64,000 nt of DNA from the NCBI GenBank assembly GCA_964496575.1, contig CAZCAC010000028.1, positions 16,812 to 80,811 of the forward strand. The letters are read 5' to 3'. Position 1 is the stretch's first letter; each line of letters starts with the position of its first letter. This document shows positions 8,502 through 17,132 of the stretch, in pieces. The DNA comes from CAZCAC01 sp964496575. GTDB taxonomy: Bacteria; Planctomycetota; UBA1135; GCA-002686595. The translations under genes and the position numbers were made by a program. The notes below the pieces were generated by a model that saw nothing but the letters and a program-made list of their open reading frames with translations, was not told the DNA's origin and did not search any database.

Positions 8502-8861
8502 TCAGGCGACCTCGGTGATCCGGACTGCGTACTTGTCCTCGATCGTCACCACTTCGCCGCGCGCGACCAGCTTGCCGTTGACGACGATGTCCGCGGGCTC
8601 GTGAGCGTCCCGATCGAGCACGACCAGCGAACCGGGACCGAGCTCCACCAGCTGGGAGAGAGTCATCTCGGTCCGGCCGACCTGAACCGTGATTCGAACC
8701 GGCACGTTCAGGACGCCGTCGAGACCGATCGGATCCCCGGCGGCATCGGTCGCCTCCAGATCGGGAAGCTCGCTGGCCTGAACGGCGACAGCTTCGGTCG
8801 CCTCGTCGATGGCGTTCTCGACTTCTTGTTCGTCAGCTTCTTGGATCGGTTCTTCGGTCAT
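8502..8861 (-). CDS. fliN: FliN, flagellar motor switch (C-ring) protein
   Basis: FliN forms the lower C-ring with FliM and takes part in export docking and rotation switching. The 119 residues end in a SpoA domain: VLNVPVRITVQVGRTEMTLS, then LVELGPGSLVVLDRDAHEPA and DIVVNGKLVARGEVVTIEDK, matching the FliN/YscQ pattern closely. The N-terminal 45 residues are acidic and Glu/Ala-rich, as is usual. Its ATG overlaps the fliM stop by 4 bases (ATGA), so the two are translationally coupled at the end of the motA-motB-fliL-fliM-fliN run. Confidence 0.93.
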   Translation of the reverse strand: MTEEPIQEADEQEVENAIDEATEAVAVQASELPDLEATDAAGDPIGLDGVLNVPVRITVQVGRTEMTLSQLVELGPGSLVVLDRDAHEPADIVVNGKLVARGEVVTIEDKYAVRITEVA

Positions 8862-9784
8862 GACGGTTTGTTCTCTCGTTCAGTGTTGAGTCTGTCCAGA
8901 CGTACGGCCAGACGCCCTTGGAAGTTGCCCCAGCTCGCCTTGCCGGCGGGCTCGCCTTCGACCAGGATCTCCAGCGACTCCCCGACGGGAAGGCTCAGGG
9001 GGATGACGTCACCGACCTCGACCCCCATCAGATCCTGCAGAGAAACCTCGAGAGAGCCGAGGTGTGCGCTGATCTCGACCGGCACCTCGTCGAGGTGATG
9101 GGGGAGCACCGCGGCACCCCCGGCTCCGACGACGGGCTTGTCCGGCAGCAGGCCGGGAAGATAGAAACGGACGGTGCTCTCGCCCCCCGGGCCGTCGATG
9201 CTGAGATGCAGGAAGAGGCGCTGCGGGTCGGCATCCGCATCGGGCTCGAGGTTGGCCAGGAAGGTCCGGACGTCCAGGCTCATGCTCCCCGTCTCGACCT
9301 CGAGGCCGAGGCTGTCGCAGATCTCGTCGGAGACGGTCCCCAGGATGTCACCGACCACGCCCGCCTCCAGGGGGGTCAGCACCCGGTTCTCCTCCTCCTC
9401 CGCGTCCTCCTCGGGCGGATCACCTCCCATGGCGACCGCCGCCGCGGCCAGCGCGGCACCGCTCTCCCAGACGACCCAACCCGGCACTCCGTCGATCTTG
9501 ACGGTCAAGACTACGATCGGATCCTCGAGATGCTCGAAGAGGCCGACCGAGGTGGTCTCGCCGATGTCGACCAGCTCCATCGGATAAGGAGCGCGCAACC
9601 AGTTCTGGAGCACGTGCTCGATGTCGAGCACGCGCTGCGTCACCGCGGCGCGGATGGAGAGCTGTTGCGACCTTCCCAGTCGACAGGGGAGACGAAAGTC
9701 CCTCACCGCAACGGGCAGACTGCCCGAGCTGGTTCCGTCGTCGAGGAGAGCCTCGGCTTCTTCAGGGCTTACGTTGCTGGACAC
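8858..9784 (-). CDS. fliM: FliM, flagellar motor switch protein
   Basis: FliM links FliG to FliN in the C-ring and binds phospho-CheY. The N-terminus SPEEAEALL matches the family's CheY-binding peptide (consensus LSQxEIDALL), and residues about 240-300 form a SpoA domain (VPVEISAHLGSLEVSLQDLM ... GRLAVRLDRL). The middle domain (MELVDIGETTSVGLFEH ... DEICDSLGLEVETG) is divergent, and I could not find the canonical GGxG motif. At 308 residues it is slightly short. GTG start; the stop overlaps the fliN start. No ATG lies nearby, so the start is moderately certain. Confidence 0.85.
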   Translation of the reverse strand: MSSNVSPEEAEALLDDGTSSGSLPVAVRDFRLPCRLGRSQQLSIRAAVTQRVLDIEHVLQNWLRAPYPMELVDIGETTSVGLFEHLEDPIVVLTVKIDGVPGWVVWESGAALAAAAVAMGGDPPEEDAEEEENRVLTPLEAGVVGDILGTVSDEICDSLGLEVETGSMSLDVRTFLANLEPDADADPQRLFLHLSIDGPGGESTVRFYLPGLLPDKPVVGAGGAAVLPHHLDEVPVEISAHLGSLEVSLQDLMGVEVGDVIPLSLPVGESLEILVEGEPAGKASWGNFQGRLAVRLDRLNTERENKPS

Positions 9785-9809
9785 TGGTGGCGAGGATTGG
9801 TGGATAGCG

Positions 9810-10592
9810 TCACTGGACCATCAAATCGGTGGGCAGGACCTGGCGGATCTTGCCCTTGATCCCGAGGGGGATCTCTCCGACGAATTCCGGGTCGATAGGG
9901 GTCGTGTCGACGTAGAGCACGGCGCCGTCTGCTGAGAGGACCTTCACGTTCGGATCACCCTCCTCGAAGGTCACCTCCGGACCGTCGTCGATCTTCAGCG
10001 TCCTCTTGGTGGCGTCGACGTGCAGTACGTGATCGTGGAAGTGTCCACGGAAGGTGTTCTGATCACTCGTCAAACCCGGCCGCAGCCCCGACTCGTCGTC
10101 GATGTCCAGGGGCAGGCTCGTATCGCCGATGTGGACCGGGAAGATGATCGGATCGAGCGCGTCGCGCAGCTCCTCCATGAAGGTCGACTCGCCGACCTCG
10201 CCGTAGATGCCGTCGAGGTTCGTCGACGTGGAGACCCGGAAGACCTCCCTGTACGCGGAGGGCCTATAGAGCTCGTCTACCGAGCGGCTCGCCACGTACC
10301 CCTTCTCGTACGCGTAGTAGAAGACATCCGGGGTCATCTGGAGGAATCGCGTGCGGCCCTGGACCTGGATGTTGCAGTGGAACTGTTCCTCGAAGAGCGG
10401 GAACGTGAAAGGGCCCTCGAGGATCGGCTTCACGTCGGCCGACGGCATCGCCATCATCGCGGCTATGGCGCCTGTAGCGACGACTGCGCCGACACTTCCG
10501 CCGAGCATGATCTTCTTCTTCTTGGCCTGGGCTTCCGGCGAATCGGATTCCTCGGCTTCGTCCTTCTCGGCATCTTCAGGGTCTTCGGCCAT
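9810..10592 (-). CDS. FliL-like membrane-anchored flagellar protein
   Basis: A 260-residue protein with a charged cytoplasmic N-terminus (residues 1-27, ending KKKK), one membrane segment (about 28-48, GGSVGAVVATGAIAAMMAM) and a periplasmic domain. This topology and the position between motB and fliM are those of FliL, which rings the stators at the motor. The periplasmic part is about 100 residues longer than in typical FliL and shows no obvious FliL motif, though FLQMTPDVFYYAYEKG resembles the strand-helix start of that domain. The assignment rests on topology and synteny, so no gene symbol is given. Confidence 0.55.
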   Translation of the reverse strand: MAEDPEDAEKDEAEESDSPEAQAKKKKIMLGGSVGAVVATGAIAAMMAMPSADVKPILEGPFTFPLFEEQFHCNIQVQGRTRFLQMTPDVFYYAYEKGYVASRSVDELYRPSAYREVFRVSTSTNLDGIYGEVGESTFMEELRDALDPIIFPVHIGDTSLPLDIDDESGLRPGLTSDQNTFRGHFHDHVLHVDATKRTLKIDDGPEVTFEEGDPNVKVLSADGAVLYVDTTPIDPEFVGEIPLGIKGKIRQVLPTDLMVQ

Positions 10593-10600
10593 GACGGTTC

Positions 10601-11299
10601 TCAGCGATTCAGGGTGCGACTGGCGGGGGTCACCAGCCGGATATCAACGGTTTGGTTGTTCTGGCCCTCGCCGTCCAGTTCGACGAACCAGGCGCGGGCC
10701 TCCAGGCGATCGGGAGCGAAGCCATACTCCTCGATCAGGTGCTCTCGAACGGCGTGCGCCCGGGCGATCGCCAGGTGCTGGTTGTTGCCGAGGAACGAGG
10801 ATGCGGCATCGTCGGCGTGCCCCTCGATCAACAGCAATTGACCGTACTTGGGTTCGAGCGAGGGAGCGAGCCTGTCCATGAATACGAGGGCGCTCGGAGT
10901 CAGCTCCGCGGAGTCCGCAAGGAACTCGGCGACTCGCGGATAGGGGAGCTCGTCGTGAGGCTTCAGCGACTCGATGAGCTTGCTCTTGATCAGCTCCAGG
11001 TTGGAAGCCTCGAGGTGATCGGTGCGGCGCTCGGGGTCCTGCTCCTCGGGCAGGTTGAACTTCCGCCGAACGTTGTCGAAGATCTCCGCCTTGTCCTGAC
11101 CGGACATGATCCCGTCCAGGCCGTGGGTCTTGATGGCCACGATGAAGGAACCCAGTCCCTTGGCGATCAGCCCGGCGTTCCGCTCCTTGGCCATCGACAC
11201 CAGGAGGATGAAGAAGGTCAGGATCAGCGTCATCATGTCGCAGAACGACACCATGTAGGCCGGCGGCCCCGCCTTCTTGGGCGGCTTGAACTCACCCAT
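10601..11299 (-). CDS. MotB-like stator protein, second copy
   Basis: A MotB-type protein of 232 residues: N-terminal AYMVSFCDMMTLILTFFILL has the single membrane helix with the proton-carrying Asp (FCDMM), followed by a linker and a C-terminal OmpA-like domain (LLLIEGHADDAASS ... HLAIARAHAVREHL). The peptidoglycan-contacting Asp and Arg of the OmpA fold are retained, but the usual NRRVEI motif near the end is NNQTVDIRL. It overlaps the upstream motB by 8 bases and precedes the FliL-like gene. Having two MotB genes behind one motA suggests a mixed stator or an alternative MotB. Confidence 0.85.
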   Translation of the reverse strand: MGEFKPPKKAGPPAYMVSFCDMMTLILTFFILLVSMAKERNAGLIAKGLGSFIVAIKTHGLDGIMSGQDKAEIFDNVRRKFNLPEEQDPERRTDHLEASNLELIKSKLIESLKPHDELPYPRVAEFLADSAELTPSALVFMDRLAPSLEPKYGQLLLIEGHADDAASSFLGNNQHLAIARAHAVREHLIEEYGFAPDRLEARAWFVELDGEGQNNQTVDIRLVTPASRTLNR

Positions 11300-12068
11300 T
11301 GGACACGGGGCTGGGGCCGGGTCGCAACGCGGCGGCGCGAACCTGACTGAGGGACATGACGCGGATCTCTACCCGACGATTGCTCTTGCGCCCTTCGGGG
11401 GTGTCGTTCGGCTCCAGCGGGGCGGCATCACCGTGCCCGGCGGTCTGGATGTTCAGCGGGTTCAGGTTGCTGGCTCCGATCATCGCCGACGCCACCGATC
11501 CGGCCCGGGCGGCGCTGAGCGCGATCGCGTTCGGGTAGAGCTGGGTGCACTTGAAGTGATCGTCGGTGTGACCCTCGATCAGAACGGTGTAGGGGTAGTG
11601 CTCGAGCACGCGGGCGAGCTCTTCCACCGCGGAGCGAAGGTGCTCAGAAAGCTCGGTCGAGCCGGGAGCGAACGTGGCGCGGTCGTCGAAGCGGATGACC
11701 AGCCCGTCCTCGATGCTGTTGAGGTCGACCTCCGTGTGCTCGTCCGTGTTCTTCTGGCCCATCTCCTCTAGGTTCTCGAGCAGCTCCGAGGCCGGTCGCG
11801 CGTGGGGAATCTGCGCCCCACGCCTGGCGTCCTTGGCCATCATCACGTCGACTTCGGGCGGATCGACGGCGGAGGCTCCCTTCCCAGTGGTCAACACACC
11901 CGTCGTGGCCAGGATCTTCTTGCCGCTCTTGAAGGCGTCGAGTGCGTCCAGGCTGGAGAAGGTCATCAGCAGGATGAAGAAGGTGACCAGGAGCGAGATC
12001 ATGTCCGCGAAGGTGACGATCCAGTCAGGCGCACTGGGCGGCCCGTTCTCTTCACGTTTCTTGCCCAT
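11292..12068 (-). CDS. motB: MotB, flagellar stator protein
   Basis: MotB anchors the MotA/MotB proton or sodium channel to peptidoglycan. It has a basic N-terminus, the membrane helix WIVTFADMISLLVTFFILLM with the ion-carrying Asp (FADM), a plug/linker region, and an OmpA-type domain with VLIEGHTDD, NAIALSAARAGSV and RKSNRRVEIRV, all canonical. Length is 258. It lies 18 bases downstream of motA. A second MotB overlaps its 3' end; this one is closer to the standard sequence and is taken as the primary motB. Confidence 0.93.
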   Translation of the reverse strand: MGKKREENGPPSAPDWIVTFADMISLLVTFFILLMTFSSLDALDAFKSGKKILATTGVLTTGKGASAVDPPEVDVMMAKDARRGAQIPHARPASELLENLEEMGQKNTDEHTEVDLNSIEDGLVIRFDDRATFAPGSTELSEHLRSAVEELARVLEHYPYTVLIEGHTDDHFKCTQLYPNAIALSAARAGSVASAMIGASNLNPLNIQTAGHGDAAPLEPNDTPEGRKSNRRVEIRVMSLSQVRAAALRPGPSPVSNG

Positions 12069-12086
12069 GACTTCACCTCCGACGGG

Positions 12087-12854
12087 TCAGACTTCCACGC
12101 TCTCGCGGAGGTTGGGGGAGAGGAAGCCCTTCAGCTTCTCCTTGATCAGAGCCGGCTTCTCGCCGGACTGGATGGCGACGATCCCCTCGATCATCAGCTC
12201 GCGCAGGAGCCCTTCGCGGTTCGCCAGCTGATCGAGCTTGCCGGAGAGCGGCAGGAACAGCATGTTGGCGAGCATCGCGCCGTAGAGCGTCGTCAGGAGC
12301 GCGGTGGCCATCCCTTGCCCGATCATCGACGGGTCGGAGAGGTTCTGGAGCATCTGCACCAGGCCGACCAGCGTTCCGATCATCCCGAAGGCGGGGGCGA
12401 AGGAGCCCATCTGGTCCATCAGCTTCTTGCCGGTGGAGTGACGCTGGCGCTGCCAGTCCGCCTCGAGATCCATGATGTCGCGGACGGTCTTGTCGTCGAA
12501 ACCGTCGATGACCAGCTGGATGCCCTTGGAGAAGAAGGCATCGTCCACGTCCTGGAGCTTGGACTCGAGAGCCAGCAGCCCCTCCTTGCGGGCCAGGTTC
12601 GCGTACTCGACGATCCGTTCGATCTCCTCGGAAGGCGTGGCCGACTTGTTGAAGGCCGTGACCATCATCACCTTGGCGATCGATTTCACCTCGCTGGCCG
12701 GGAAGCTCATCATCGTCACCGCGAAGGTCCCGCCGAAGACGATGACCATCGAGGGGACGTGGATGAAGATCGCCACGCCGCCCGGCCCGATGGCCATGGC
12801 GCAGACCACGAGGCCGAGACCGAGGATGGTGCCGATGATTGTTGCGAGATCCAT
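12087..12854 (-). CDS. motA: MotA, flagellar stator channel protein
   Basis: MotA forms the torque-generating ring around MotB in the inner membrane. Four membrane segments are visible: about residues 2-20, 28-50 (AIFIHVPSMVIVFGGTFAVT), 150-172 (FAPAFGMIGTLVGLVQML) and 183-203. The cytoplasmic loop contains RKEGLLALESKLQDVDDAFF, a typical MotA/PomA segment with charged residues that contact FliG. At 255 residues it fits the PomA-like type. It is the first gene of a minus-strand run (motA, motB, motB-like, fliL-like, fliM, fliN) with a sigma28-like promoter just upstream. Confidence 0.94.
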   Translation of the reverse strand: MDLATIIGTILGLGLVVCAMAIGPGGVAIFIHVPSMVIVFGGTFAVTMMSFPASEVKSIAKVMMVTAFNKSATPSEEIERIVEYANLARKEGLLALESKLQDVDDAFFSKGIQLVIDGFDDKTVRDIMDLEADWQRQRHSTGKKLMDQMGSFAPAFGMIGTLVGLVQMLQNLSDPSMIGQGMATALLTTLYGAMLANMLFLPLSGKLDQLANREGLLRELMIEGIVAIQSGEKPALIKEKLKGFLSPNLRESVEV

Positions 12855-12895
12855 GGTGGGGACACACCCCGATCAGCGAGGGGGCGCTGGGTTCC

Positions 12896-12923
12896 TTATC
12901 GACAGCGGGGGGCTTGGGCTTGA
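12896..12923 (-). promoter_or_regulatory. Sigma28-like promoter before motA
   Basis: On the minus strand TCAAGCCC is followed after 12 bases by GTCGATAA. The FliA consensus is TAAAGTTT-N11-GCCGATAA; the -10 matches 7 of 8. It lies 42 bases upstream of the motA ATG. The same spacing occurs before fliD. Confidence 0.45.
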
Positions 12924-13023
12924 AGGTCGGGGGGAGGCCGTCTCATCCCTAACCTGTTTTCGAATAGACGGTTACGGTCAGCGGTGGGGCGGGGTGCTCC
13001 AGCCCGGGAGGGGCCTCGCGGGA

Positions 13024-13752
13024 TCAGGGGATCTGGGCGGCCTGTCGATAGGCGTCGATGTACTTCCGGCGATCCTCGGGGGCGAGCTCGAGCAGGATCT
13101 CTCCGGCCAGCTTCTCGTCGAGCTCGCGGAGGATCACCGCGGCGCTCGCGGGCTCCTCGTCGGCGATCAGGGGGGCGATGTCCTTCGCTTCGCCCCCCTC
13201 CCAGAGCTCGGCCAGGTCCTTCCAGCCCTGCACCTCCCGCTCGTCGTGAGCCTGTTCGTCGCGCACGAGCTCCGCTTGGCGCAGGTCGAGCGCGCTCTCC
13301 AGCTCCTCGAGCTTGGTCCGCATGCCCACCAGCTCGGCGTACTGGTCGGTGATGTGCTGCTCCCGCTCGTCGAGCTCCAGCTCGCGAACGCGCAGCTTCT
13401 CCCGCTCCAGGGTGTTCTCCCGGATCTGGTCGGTCAGCTCCTTCTGGAGGTTGTGCAGCTCACCTCCGGTGAAGGGGGCGGGGAGACTCCACGAGCCCAG
13501 GAGCCCGGCGTTGCGCATCAACGCCTCCGTGCCGGAGACCGGTTCCGCCGCGGCGTCGTCCTCGGTGCCCGGCTCGGATCCGCCGTCGGCGACCTCCTCG
13601 GTCCCCTCCGGTGGATCGATGAACATTCCGATGCCGGCGACTTCGTGCAGCGGCGCTCCGGAGAACACCGCGACCATGGTGAAGGTCACTCCGAAGAGGC
13701 CCAGGCCCGCCGCGCCCATCAGGGACAGTTTCAGGTACTTGTTCATCAGCAT
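13024..13752 (-). CDS. MotE-like flagellar chaperone
   Basis: A 242-residue protein with an N-terminal membrane anchor (LSLMGAAGLGLFGVTFTMVA, residues about 9-29), a Glu/Asp-rich linker, a long coiled coil (about 95-170) and a C-terminal helical domain (LWEGGEAKDIAPLIADEEPA ... LRELDEKLAGEILLELAPED). This layout, and the position after fliJ at the end of the fliE-fliJ operon, is that of MotE/FlbB-type proteins with an MgtE-N-like C-terminal domain. MotE acts as a periplasmic chaperone of MotC in rhizobia; whether that holds here is unknown. The first ATG lies inside the fliJ 3' end; the second in-frame ATG at 13746 is also possible. Confidence 0.7.
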   Translation of the reverse strand: MLMNKYLKLSLMGAAGLGLFGVTFTMVAVFSGAPLHEVAGIGMFIDPPEGTEEVADGGSEPGTEDDAAAEPVSGTEALMRNAGLLGSWSLPAPFTGGELHNLQKELTDQIRENTLEREKLRVRELELDEREQHITDQYAELVGMRTKLEELESALDLRQAELVRDEQAHDEREVQGWKDLAELWEGGEAKDIAPLIADEEPASAAVILRELDEKLAGEILLELAPEDRRKYIDAYRQAAQIP

Positions 13753-14258
13753 TCGGCGCGAAGGCGCCGGGGTTCACGGGTTGATTCGACGAAGCTCCCG
13801 AGCGGGCCGCCCACCGGGGTGCGCGCGGACCGCTCGGAGGCGAGCTGGTCCATCTCCTTGTTCTCCTCCCGCGTCACCTCACGACGGTGGACGGCGCGAG
13901 CCTTCTCCTCCAGCCGCTCGAGGGCGCTGATCTCGACGCGCAACGCCTGCCAGGGCTCTCGCTCCTGGTCGGCAGCGGCGCGCAAGAGCTCGGCCTGGCG
14001 GCGGGATTCCTCGAGGACCGAGTGCAGCCGCTCGATCGATGACTGGATCGACAGCACCTCCCGTGGGGCCAGCTGCGGATCGGTCTGCGCACGACGCTGA
14101 TCGTCGGTCGCGGCGGCGATCTCCTCGAGGATCTGTTCCGTTCGTCGCTCGGCGGCGCGGAAGCGATGCTCCGCGCTCTGCCAGCGGGCACGCGCGATCT
14201 CCTCCTCCGCGGCGCGTACGCGGGCCAGACGAGCCAGCTTGAACTCGAAGGGCTTCAT
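13746..14258 (-). CDS. fliJ: FliJ, flagellar export chaperone and ATPase stalk
   Basis: FliJ is the central coiled-coil stalk of the FliI ATPase ring. The 170-residue protein starts MKPFEFKLARLARVR, matching the FliJ N-terminus (F-x-F-x-L-x-x-L-x-x-x-R), and is almost entirely predicted coiled coil to about residue 150. The frame runs open far upstream, but the ATG at 14258 overlaps the fliI stop (ATGA) and fits the family length. It sits in the canonical fliH-fliI-fliJ order. Confidence 0.9.
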   Translation of the reverse strand: MKPFEFKLARLARVRAAEEEIARARWQSAEHRFRAAERRTEQILEEIAAATDDQRRAQTDPQLAPREVLSIQSSIERLHSVLEESRRQAELLRAAADQEREPWQALRVEISALERLEEKARAVHRREVTREENKEMDQLASERSARTPVGGPLGSFVESTREPRRLRAEC

Positions 14259-15577
14259 GCCAGGGCCTCCGGTCCGGCGGCGACGAGGGCGAGCAGCTCC
14301 AGCGTCTCCGCGAAGGACGACAGCTCGTCGGTCCGCTGCTTCAGGAAGGTGTCGATCGCCGGCATGACGGCAATGGCCGCATCGAGCTTGGGGTTGGAGC
14401 CGGCGCGATACGCCCCGATCTCCACCAGGTCCCGGCCCTCCTGCCAGGAAGCGAGGTACTCGCGGATGATCTGCGCGACCTGGCTGTGTTCCTCGGAGAC
14501 GAGCTTGGGCATCAGCCGAGAGAGGCTTCCCAGCACGTCCACCGCGGGGTAGTGACCGGACTGGGCGAGGTCGCGGCTGAGGAAGACGTGACCGTCGAGC
14601 AAGCTGCGCATGGTGTCGGCCACCGGCTCGTTCGGGTCGTCTGCGTCGAGCAGGACGGTGACCATGCCGGTGATGCTCCCTCGCTCCGTGCGACCCATGC
14701 GCTCGACGAGCTTGGGCATGGTCGCGAAGAAGCTGGGTGGATAGCCGCGCACCGTCGGCGGCTCGCCGGCGGCCAGACCGATCTCGCGACAGGCGGCGGC
14801 GAAGCGGGTGACCGAGTCCATCACCAGCAGGACGTTCAGGCCCTCGTCGCGGAAGTGCTCGGCGACGGTCATCGCCACGAACGGCGCCAGGTAGCGCTCG
14901 ATCGGAGCCCGGTCGGAGGTGGCGACGACGAGGACCGACTTCTTCCGTCCCTCCTCGCCGAGCACCTCTTCGACGAAGCTTCTCACTTCTCGACCTCGCT
15001 CGCCGACCAGAGCTACCACCACGACATCCGCGTCGGTTCCACGCGTGACCTGTCCGAGCAGTGACGACTTGCCGACCCCGGAACCGGAGAAGATCCCCAG
15101 CCGTTGGCCGCAGCCGACCGTGGCCAGCGCGTCGATCGCGCGCACGCCGGTCTGCAACGGCTCGACGATCGGTGGGCGTGCGAGCGGGTCGGGGGCTTCT
15201 CGGCGAACGGGACGCACACGGGTGGTGCGAATCGGGGCACCTCCGTCGATCGGATTGCCGAAGCCGTCCACCGAGCGGCCCAGGAGCTCGCGCCCGACCG
15301 GTATCGCGAATGAACGGTCGAGAGAGACGACGACCTGCATCGGTGCGATCCCCTCGAGGTCGCCGTGGGGCATGAGCAGCGTGCTGGCGCCGCGAAAGCC
15401 GACGACTTCGGCGTCGATCGGCCCGCGCGAACCTCGTTCGATCCGGCACAGCTCGCCTTGCGCCGCGGGCACGCCGACCGCTTCGATCAGCACGCCGGAG
15501 ACGATGTCCACGCGGCCGCGGTAGAAGGGGCGCGCCCCCTCACGGATGTGTTCCCGGCACCGGTCGAGGTCGAGCAT
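14255..15577 (-). CDS. fliI: FliI, flagellum-specific export ATPase
   Basis: FliI is the F1-beta-like ATPase of the flagellar type III export apparatus. The 440 residues contain Walker A in GIFSGSGVGKSSLLGQ, Walker B in LNVLLVMDSVTRFA, the GERGREV motif and the FliI/SctN signature RGYPPSFFATMPKLVERMGR. The C-terminal helical domain is intact. The open frame extends upstream to 16153, overlapping fliH, but homology begins at MLDLDRCREH (15577), whose ATG overlaps the fliH stop. Translational coupling with fliH and fliJ is likely. Confidence 0.95.
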   Translation of the reverse strand: MLDLDRCREHIREGARPFYRGRVDIVSGVLIEAVGVPAAQGELCRIERGSRGPIDAEVVGFRGASTLLMPHGDLEGIAPMQVVVSLDRSFAIPVGRELLGRSVDGFGNPIDGGAPIRTTRVRPVRREAPDPLARPPIVEPLQTGVRAIDALATVGCGQRLGIFSGSGVGKSSLLGQVTRGTDADVVVVALVGERGREVRSFVEEVLGEEGRKKSVLVVATSDRAPIERYLAPFVAMTVAEHFRDEGLNVLLVMDSVTRFAAACREIGLAAGEPPTVRGYPPSFFATMPKLVERMGRTERGSITGMVTVLLDADDPNEPVADTMRSLLDGHVFLSRDLAQSGHYPAVDVLGSLSRLMPKLVSEEHSQVAQIIREYLASWQEGRDLVEIGAYRAGSNPKLDAAIAVMPAIDTFLKQRTDELSSFAETLELLALVAAGPEALA

Positions 15578-16113
15578 CACTCCACCTCCTCGAGGATCCG
15601 TTCCCGGATGGTGCGGACACAGGCGTCGATCTCCCGCACCAGGAGGCCTTGATCGGTCTTGACGTGCACGTCGCCGCGCCGCACCGACGGATCCGATTCG
15701 ACGGTGGTTCCACTCCGGAACGACATCTTCGCGAGGTGGTTCGCGTCGTGCGGATTGACGTGGATCTCGGTGAGACCGGGTGCGTTGCTGGTAGCGGCCA
15801 GGGTTTCCCGGGTGATGGCGGCGATGTCGTAGTTGCCGCTCGTCAGCTCCACGCGCAAGAGCTCCTGGACGACGCCGAGCGCCAGCTGGACGGCGGTTTC
15901 GGCGACGGAATCGAGGGCCTCGCGCCGCGTCTCCTCCAGCGACGCACTGGCCGCGTCGAGCAGCTTGGCCGCGTTCTCGGCCGCTTCGATCGCCGCCTCC
16001 TGCCGGACCGACCGCTCTCTCGCGTCGTGCTCGGCCAGCGAGCCTTCGACGATGCGCACCCCGACCGGGAGGGTCGGGACGTGCACCTGGGCGCTGTTGC
16101 GGTCGAAGCTCAA
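15577..16113 (-). CDS. fliH: FliH, negative regulator of FliI ATPase
   Basis: FliH dimers tether FliI to the C-ring and repress its ATPase. The 178-residue protein has a long Ala/Glu-rich helix (about 25-75, RERSVRQEAAIEAAENAAKL) followed by the FliH/NolV C-terminal domain (VAETAVQLALGVVQELLRVE ... VNPHDANHL ... DVHVKTDQGLLV). It lies between fliG (overlapping) and fliI (overlapping by one base). The start is a TTG overlapping the fliG stop; no closer ATG is available. Confidence 0.87.
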   Translation of the reverse strand: MSFDRNSAQVHVPTLPVGVRIVEGSLAEHDARERSVRQEAAIEAAENAAKLLDAASASLEETRREALDSVAETAVQLALGVVQELLRVELTSGNYDIAAITRETLAATSNAPGLTEIHVNPHDANHLAKMSFRSGTTVESDPSVRRGDVHVKTDQGLLVREIDACVRTIRERILEEVE

Positions 16114-17132
16114 GTGACCATCTCCTCGCCGCCGCGGGAGGGCTGGAACTCACCGGAGTCGATCAGCGCGTGGACCGCCTTGAGCAACTCTCCGCGGGCG
16201 AAGAGAACCTCGGACATGGGGATGGCGCCGGCGAGCTCTCGCTCCTCGACCACCATCGCCTTGACGCGAGAGCTCAGGTTGGCGGTGACGTTTTCCTCCA
16301 CCTCCGCAGAACACGCCTTGAGTGCGATCGCCAGGGTTCGGGTGTCGACCGACGCGAGGATCTTCTGCATCGCTCGCTTGTCGACCTCGGCGAGGTCTTT
16401 CCAGGTGAACATGAACTCACGGATCTCCGTGACCATGTCCTCGCCCTCTCTCTCCAGTCCTTCCAGGACCGAGCGCTCCAAGTCCGGGCTGGTGAAGTTG
16501 AGCATCTCCGCGATCGTCTTCAGCCTGGACGAAGGGTCGGGCGGCGCCGGACTCTCGGAGAGGACCCGCAGGCGCACCTCGAGGTTGCGACCGATACTCT
16601 TCAACGTCTCCGCTCCCGGAGGCGTCAGGTTCGCCATTATCGTCACCGCTTCCAGGGCAAACTCGGGATCCAGCTCACTGATGATGTTCGCCGAGGTGCT
16701 CGGATCGAGGTGGCTGAGCACGATGGCCGCGGCCGAAGGTGTCTCCTGGGCGAGGGCTGCTCCGATCGTCTCGGGGTGGTAGGTCTCGGCGGCTTCGAAC
16801 GGTCGCTCGTTCTCCCGGCGCCGGCGCATCTCCTCCATCACCTCGGCCGCGCGCTCGGAGCCGAAGGCCTCCTCGAGCATCAGCTGCAGCTGTGAGGTAT
16901 TGGGGGCGTGGATCTTCGGGCGGGAGTTGATCCGCCGGGCGATATCCTCGTAGAGGCGATCGACCGATTCGAGGTCGGAGAAGCGGTCGCCGAGCTTGGT
17001 CATCGCCTCGGCGACGTTGGAGACGAGGTTCGTGTCGAGCTCACGGAGCAGCTCGAGTGCCGCCTCCTGGTCGAGGCTCAGCAAGAACGCGGCGATCTTG
17101 TGGACGCCGTAAGTTTCCTTGCCGTCTGCCAT
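16110..17132 (-). CDS. fliG: FliG, flagellar motor switch protein
   Basis: FliG is the C-ring component that contacts the stator and the MS-ring. At 340 residues it has the N-terminal FliF-binding domain (GVHKIAAFLLSLDQEAALEL), the middle armadillo-like domain (ETPSAAAIVLSHLDPSTSAN) and the C-terminal torque domain (EFMFTWKDLAEVDKRAMQK ... LAIALKACSAEVEENVTANL ... SSRVKAMVVEERELAG). The ATG at 17132 overlaps the fliF stop (TAATG); the frame is open 13 codons further up, but similarity begins at MADGKETYGVHK. Confidence 0.95.
   Translation of the reverse strand: MADGKETYGVHKIAAFLLSLDQEAALELLRELDTNLVSNVAEAMTKLGDRFSDLESVDRLYEDIARRINSRPKIHAPNTSQLQLMLEEAFGSERAAEVMEEMRRRRENERPFEAAETYHPETIGAALAQETPSAAAIVLSHLDPSTSANIISELDPEFALEAVTIMANLTPPGAETLKSIGRNLEVRLRVLSESPAPPDPSSRLKTIAEMLNFTSPDLERSVLEGLEREGEDMVTEIREFMFTWKDLAEVDKRAMQKILASVDTRTLAIALKACSAEVEENVTANLSSRVKAMVVEERELAGAIPMSEVLFARGELLKAVHALIDSGEFQPSRGGEEMVT

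Noticed and set aside
14259..15449. Long upstream extension of the fliJ frame
   Set aside because: It overlaps fliI entirely, is Arg-rich without family similarity, and the FliJ signature starts exactly at the ATG at 14258.
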